A stretch of DNA of 64,000 bases from Mytilus californianus (taxonomy: Eukaryota; Mollusca; Bivalvia; Mytilida; Mytilidae), in NCBI RefSeq assembly GCF_021869535.1, contig NW_026262712.1, positions 110,667,640-110,731,639 on the forward strand, written 5' to 3'. A model generated the notes under the pieces. The model saw only the letters and a list, made by a program, of their open reading frames with translations, did no database searches and was not told the DNA's origin. Position 1 is the stretch's first letter. The number at the start of each line of letters is the position of its first letter. Below, in pieces: positions 59,382-64,000 of the stretch. The position numbers and the translations under genes were made by a program.

Positions 59382-59440
59382 TATGGCGTCGTCGACAAAC
59401 CAGAAGGCAATGATTGCTGACATTCCATCAGACGGCTGAG

Positions 59441-59636
59441 CGGGGTATCTACGGAGTAAGCCGAACATTTACGAAGTTGATGTGTGTGTGTCATCGGGCT
59501 ATCCACGGAGTTGACCGAACTTTGACGGAGTTTCTACCAGATCGGAAATCCACGGAAGGAGCCGACCAGTGACGGAGATTATTGGTGTTATTGGAATATA
59601 TACGGACTTAACCGAACATTGTCGGAGATTGAAAGG
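59441..59636 (+). repeat. four imperfect ~45-57-bp repeats in the element leader
   Basis: Units of the form TATCYACGGAGTTGACCGAAC followed by WTTGACGGAGWTT start near 59441, 59498, 59544 and 59592. They lie between the putative primer-binding site and the short frame at 59918. Confidence 0.7.
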
Positions 59637-59917
59637 CGAACACTAACGAAGATGTATAACAGTGCAGAAACCATGTACCAATGAGGACCGATGAAGTAAC
59701 TGTTTTCTGTATTTGGAATATATGTGATATTGAGAGATATTGTGATATATGTTGAAATGTGTAAATTTTTTTTTCATTTTGGATTATGTGTTTTATTCAT
59801 ACTGGATTATAGTTGTGCATTTATTCACTTTTTGTGAATATAGAGTTGAAGTTATATATTGTGTATTTTTGCAATTTTTGTATTTTTTATAATTTTCAAT
59901 AGTTTTGAAAGTTCATA

Positions 59918-60048
59918 ATGGCAAGTCATCCTACTTGTAAGTCTTTACAAAAGCAAGTGAATGAATTACAGAATAGTATTAAAGAAATGTCTTGGAAATC
60001 TGGTGGTGAAAATGAAGTGAAAAAAGCACCGAATGAAAAGAATGTTGT
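59918..60048 (+). pseudogene. gag-like start of an LTR element, truncated (inferred)
   Basis: ATG in TTCATAATGG opens MASHPTCKSLQKQVNELQNS followed by IKEMSWKSGGENEVKK; the frame then runs straight into the LTR-like repeat at 60049. A short coiled-coil-like start would suit a gag N-terminus, but no domain is recognisable. Position is the main argument; a large internal deletion is implied. Confidence 0.4.
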
Positions 60049-60159
60049 ATATGCATTTATTTGTAAAGTTATATTTATTTGTCATTATCTGTATATTTCA
60101 GATCTGTCGTTGCCTTCTTTATAGTACATAATAAAGTATTTGAACGTTCTGCATTCAAT
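60049..60159 (+). repeat. LTR-like direct repeat, 3' copy, left piece
   Basis: Identical to 59242-59352. Its continuation is displaced to 61506-61534 by the insertion at 60160-61505. Confidence 0.65.
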
Positions 60160-61505
60160 CATATCCAACTATCGCGGTCATCACGTGACTTTTACAATTC
60201 AGTTGTATATCATTAATGGCCGATTGATTATCAATGAAAATGAACGGGCTACATAGATTAAACGATCATAACTTTTTTGTTACATTGTGTATTTTACCTT
60301 CCAACCCCGCGTTTTATAGTATTTTCATTTTTACAGTTAAAAATGTTTTAAGTTTCAGTTCAGAAATATGATTTCTTGCTTCAAATTAAGTTTGAAAATG
60401 GAGGTGACATAACCACACAGCCTCCGTTGACTTCTTCGTTAAAACTCAATAAAATTGCAATGGGACCTTCTTATATGATCAGTTTTCTCAACTTATTATT
60501 TGTTAATAATATCCTTCCAACCTCTAAAAAGATCGACAACACATTCATTTAAATGAAATCGAAACCCAAATCAGTTCAGGTAACAAACTTTTTGCTTCAA
60601 AATTTGATTGAAAAGTTTACATTTTGGCATTCGTTAACAATATTTTGAAAATGGCGGCCGATGTCGGTAGTAAACAAAGACACGACATGTATTCATTTAG
60701 CAATTAATTAAAACGTAATTTGTGAAATAGTTATTAAAGTGTGTCTTATTGTTTTTAGAAATTTCTTATTTCACCTTTAATTTAACATATTTATTAGAAA
60801 CTGTCTCTCGCACTCAAAACAAAGATTTATATGCATCAACCATGCATTGTTTACATTGACCATGTTGACAGCGTAGGTCGACTTGTGAAAATATAGATTG
60901 TAATATTTTACGATGAAAATCAAAAAACTGTTGGATGCATGCGTTTTCAGTTTTTGTCTTACCTTAAAGCAGCATAGAATCAAATATTTTGTCTTTTTGA
61001 TAAAGTGGATACATGCTTTTTGTTTTGATAAAATTTCGAAGTTACGTAAAAAAATGGCGACCAAACAATTTTCAAACGTAGACGATGTTCGACACTAATT
61101 TTGCCCATGCAAATAACACAATTTAATTTCACTGTTTATATTGCAATTAAATATGACACGTTATTGTCACTCTAATAATACCCAAGGACATAGCCTGATT
61201 AAGGAGATATTAAGTCATCAACGTGATCAAAGAAAACAAACACGGCACCTAATCACGATGTAAGATCATGTAAGTTTTGACAAGACTTATGTAGATTAGT
61301 ATGGTCCGATTCTTATAGAAATTATTTTATGGTATTATTTTATATTAATAAAAAAAAACCTCGAAACCCCGAGGTGAAATATCTATATTTTTCAATTTTC
61401 TAAATCATTCATCACACGGGTTACCAGTAAATTTTTCATAATCCTAATTGAACCAGTAACATGCAGAGTTATCGAACGTAATTATGACTGGTATAGTTGC
61501 ATATG
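60160..61505. mobile_element. 1,346-bp TIR element inserted in the 3' LTR-like repeat
   Basis: It begins CATATCCAACTATCGCGGTCAT and its other end, reversed, reads CATATGCAACTATACCAGTCAT (18 of 22 identical). Removing it rejoins the two pieces of the direct repeat exactly as in the 5' copy. No transposase frame; the frames at 60777-61098 are short and opposed. Contains two ATGGCG-type patches. Superfamily unknown. Confidence 0.65.
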
Positions 61506-61534
61506 TCATCTATGCCTTATTCCACCTGGTCACA
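61506..61534 (+). repeat. LTR-like direct repeat, 3' copy, right piece
   Basis: TCATCTATGCCTTATTCCAC plus CTGGTCACA, identical to 59353-59381. The sequences diverge directly after CA, as expected at an LTR end. Confidence 0.65.
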
Positions 61535-62044
61535 CATACTTTCCAGTTTCTATTTTTAATGGAGCTACCCCACATCTAAATTTTGCAAAAGCACTGGTTT
61601 TTTTTTATTGGCGGAATATTTTTAACAAATAACAGTTGGCCAACAGTATATTTTTAAGCCCATTTTGCTCAGTTGAATAGAAATTCCAATTTTAACTGTT
61701 CTGTCGTAGAAATGTCATCATGTTATTGTTTGTACGTAGAACATGTATCATTATATTAAAATGTGTCAGTCCCAGCCAAGATTCACTGAATAACCACGAA
61801 ATGTTTACAGATGATAAATAAATTTTTCACAAAAAATGATGAATCTGTATGAACGTTATGTACGATGAAGTTAATTAAGTGTTCACAAGAAAGTAAGTAT
61901 GAATGTAAATTTTATTTAAAGTCGGAACATATATATACACTTTAACCGTGAGATAAAATATAAGCTTTGATGAGCTCTATAACCGACTATCATATAAAAA
62001 CCGCAATGAATGAACGTTACCCGATTAGAGATGAACGTTTGACA

Positions 62045-62311
62045 AATGCACGTTATCTGATGTACACAGTTATACACGATTGACGAACGCACGATACACG
62101 GTTAAGAATGAATGATTGATGAACGCACGATACACGCACGATACACGCACCATACACGATTAAGAATACACGATGCACGCACGTTACACGGAAAATACAC
62201 GGAACGATGAATGATGAGCGCACGATTGGTACACGCACGATACACGCACGCAACACGCACGATACACGATGAACGCACGGAATAATTTTCAGTTTGAATT
62301 TTAGAAGGTCT
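62045..62311 (+). repeat. CACGATACACG array with unique flank on the right
   Basis: Units such as GAACGCACGATACACGCACG and ACACGATTAAGAAT run to about 62280. They are followed at 62289-62311 by the exact reverse complement of the flank seen at 51557-51579. The array reads in the same direction as at 51.6 kb. Confidence 0.85.
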
Positions 62312-62399
62312 GTAGTAGTTCCGAATGTATCATCAGCTCAGTACAATGTAATTAGTTCCTTGGTGATGACATACTTATAACATATATTTCTTGCTAAAA

Positions 62400-62612
62400 T
62401 TCCCCGTTGATAAATTAATAAATTACTAAAAGTCCAAGGTTCCAACTTCCTCAGGAAAGGAAAACTTAGCCAAATTTGGATATGCTTCTAAGGATCTTCT
62501 CAGTAATATAATTTCTACTTTTCTACCCTTTTATACATGGCGGGCCTTCAAATGATTTGGTTTGAGCGTTCATGAATGAGGTTGATCAAGAAAAGCGCTT
62601 TGGACGTAACAA
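62400..62612 (-). repeat. mussel dispersed repeat R3 (minus orientation)
   Basis: GTTGATAAATTAATAAATTAC, CAAGGTTCCAACTTCCTCAG, GATCAAGAAAAGCGCTTTGG. Confidence 0.75.
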
Positions 62613-62819
62613 ATATTTTTTTAACCGATAAACAATCCAATTCAGTTCCCCCAAAAAGCAATACATTCGCACATTAAAGAATTACGCAATTACCCAAATT
62701 ATACTCCAAAATTGTGAATTTTAACGAGATCTACAAAAAATGACTGCTTCATTAAAACACTATCAATAAAAAACGTTATTTCTGTGTTAGGTACAAGTCA
62801 TTCTGTTAATACATTTTAC

Positions 62820-63040
62820 CACTAGTGACACAGAGCAGGATCTGCTATCCTTTTTGAGATAACCCCTGTTTTTTTGGTAGGGTTCTTAATGCTGAGTTTT
62901 TAGTTTTCTGTGTAGTTTTTTGTAGATATTTGTTTGTCATTTCGTCGTTCTGTTTTGCCGTGATATTGTCTGTTTTTCTTCGATTTATGATATGATGTCC
63001 CTTTGGTATCAATGTGTCTTCTTCAAAACAACAGATGTCT
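62820..63040 (+). repeat. mussel dispersed repeat R5, diverged
   Basis: GGTTCTTAATGCTGAGTTTTTAG, CTTCGATTTATGATATGATG, CCCTTTGGTATCAATGTG, as in the 590-800 copy. Confidence 0.5.
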
Positions 63041-63339
63041 AACAATTGCTTTAAGATAAGTTTCTAAAAGTGGAAAAAAAAGAAGGAGAAAACAATTACA
63101 ACGAAATATAATTCGCCTTTTGCATGAATTCTACGAATTGAACTATTTGAACGTTTCCAAGTTTTGAAAATATTCATATTTCGTTGTTTTAAGTTAATGT
63201 TTGATGCTACAATGATTTCATGGTTTCTGATTTTTAATTTAAGGTTGCAAACAAACGAGATATACATCATTTATTTGAACTATGTATCCATTTGAACGTG
63301 TTAATGTTAGTTTTTAATGCAGTCGTATAAAAGTAAAAT

Positions 63340-63640
63340 GGAGGAGAAGATGGTAAAGCACTGGGGCAATCAAAATCCGGTCGAAGATAAACAGACACCA
63401 CCATGTCCAGAGAAACATTATCAAACAGACAAACTAACAAACTAACCTACAGTCCACAAATCACTACCCAGAAAACTAAAAATTGGCATCATGCAAGCCT
63501 TTAAATATCATATTGGCGTTGTAAGTTTGTCTTCGACTTATGAGTTTAAATCTACCGTTGGTATCTTTTGCCTCCATTTCAGATCCATTTATGACCATTT
63601 TGTACAGTATATTGACTTGGGCTCCTAATTCTATTATTAC
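63340..63640. repeat. R5-related head-to-head pair
   Basis: Left part is minus-oriented R5 (CCACAAATCACTACCCAGAA, AACTAAAAATTGGCA). Right part is plus-oriented R5 tail (TCTTCGACTTATGAGTTTAA, GTTGGTATCTTTTGCCTCC). Confidence 0.45.
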
Positions 63641-64000
63641 AAAATTATTAAGGTTTCCCAACGATCTGGTCTGTTTTGCTTTCGTTCCATTTACATAGCA
63701 CGATACTATTGCATGGGTTTTAATAAAATATGTTAAACTTCATTTGTTTTGTTTTTATCATTGTAACCTTTCAGCTGTGTTCATTTGACAATACGACTGA
63801 TGTCGCGAGCGAAGCAGGATAGTGCAACCTTTTCAAAGTACGTGATATCAATCTTAAATGTAATAGGAGTGTTGTTATTAAGATGTAATCCTTAAAACAT
63901 ATTGGTCTCTGTTCTCTTTGTTCATGCGCATGTCTTGTGGCTTTTGTTTTTTATATAGATCTTTTTATATATCATTTTCGACTCGCTATTAATGCTATTT
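63641..64000. other. window end, nothing recognised
   Basis: AT-rich, no gene or clear repeat. Confidence 0.4.

Overview
The window is animal nuclear DNA, AT-rich, intron-rich and packed with short dispersed repeats. The repeat families (for example the units ending CATACCACATCTTCTTAT, and those reading GAGCCTCTGGCCTTTG or CGCTTTTCTGGATT) are ones I associate with marine mussels, so I infer a bivalve close to Mytilus. That assignment rests on recognition and was not searched.

I can support one protein-coding gene, on the + strand: an RFX-family transcription factor built from 19 coding exons between 10053 and 41869. Every junction is GT-AG, the phases agree throughout, and the spliced frame is 2,472 nt (823 residues plus stop). 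The product has the RFX winged-helix DNA-binding domain followed by the extended dimerization region. Motifs such as [47 protein letters not shown] and [11 protein letters not shown] place it in the RFX4/6/8 group, closest to RFX6. A poly(A) signal lies 37 bp after the stop. The exons span about 32 kb, with an 11.7 kb first intron and a 28-nt microexon.

Layout. 1-10052: upstream flank with a LINE reverse-transcriptase remnant (minus strand), long AAAAT/AAAT microsatellites, a Harbinger-like MITE and an inverted-repeat element full of GCGCCA motifs. 10053-41869: the gene. Its introns carry a palindromic MITE, several minisatellites, many mussel repeats, a 1.1-kb tandem duplication (intron 3), degenerate duplicates of the head of exon 5 (intron 4), and a large foldback repeat ending 13 bp before exon 10 (intron 9). 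41912-64000: no credible gene. This part holds SINEs, MITEs, a SINE nested in another repeat with a clear target-site duplication, two elements carrying CACGATACACG arrays, and near 59-61.5 kb an apparent LTR-retrotransposon remnant whose 3' LTR is split by a 1.35-kb element with terminal inverted repeats.

I saw no operon, CRISPR array, phage or clustered system. The points of interest are the gene's structure and the nested mobile-element history.
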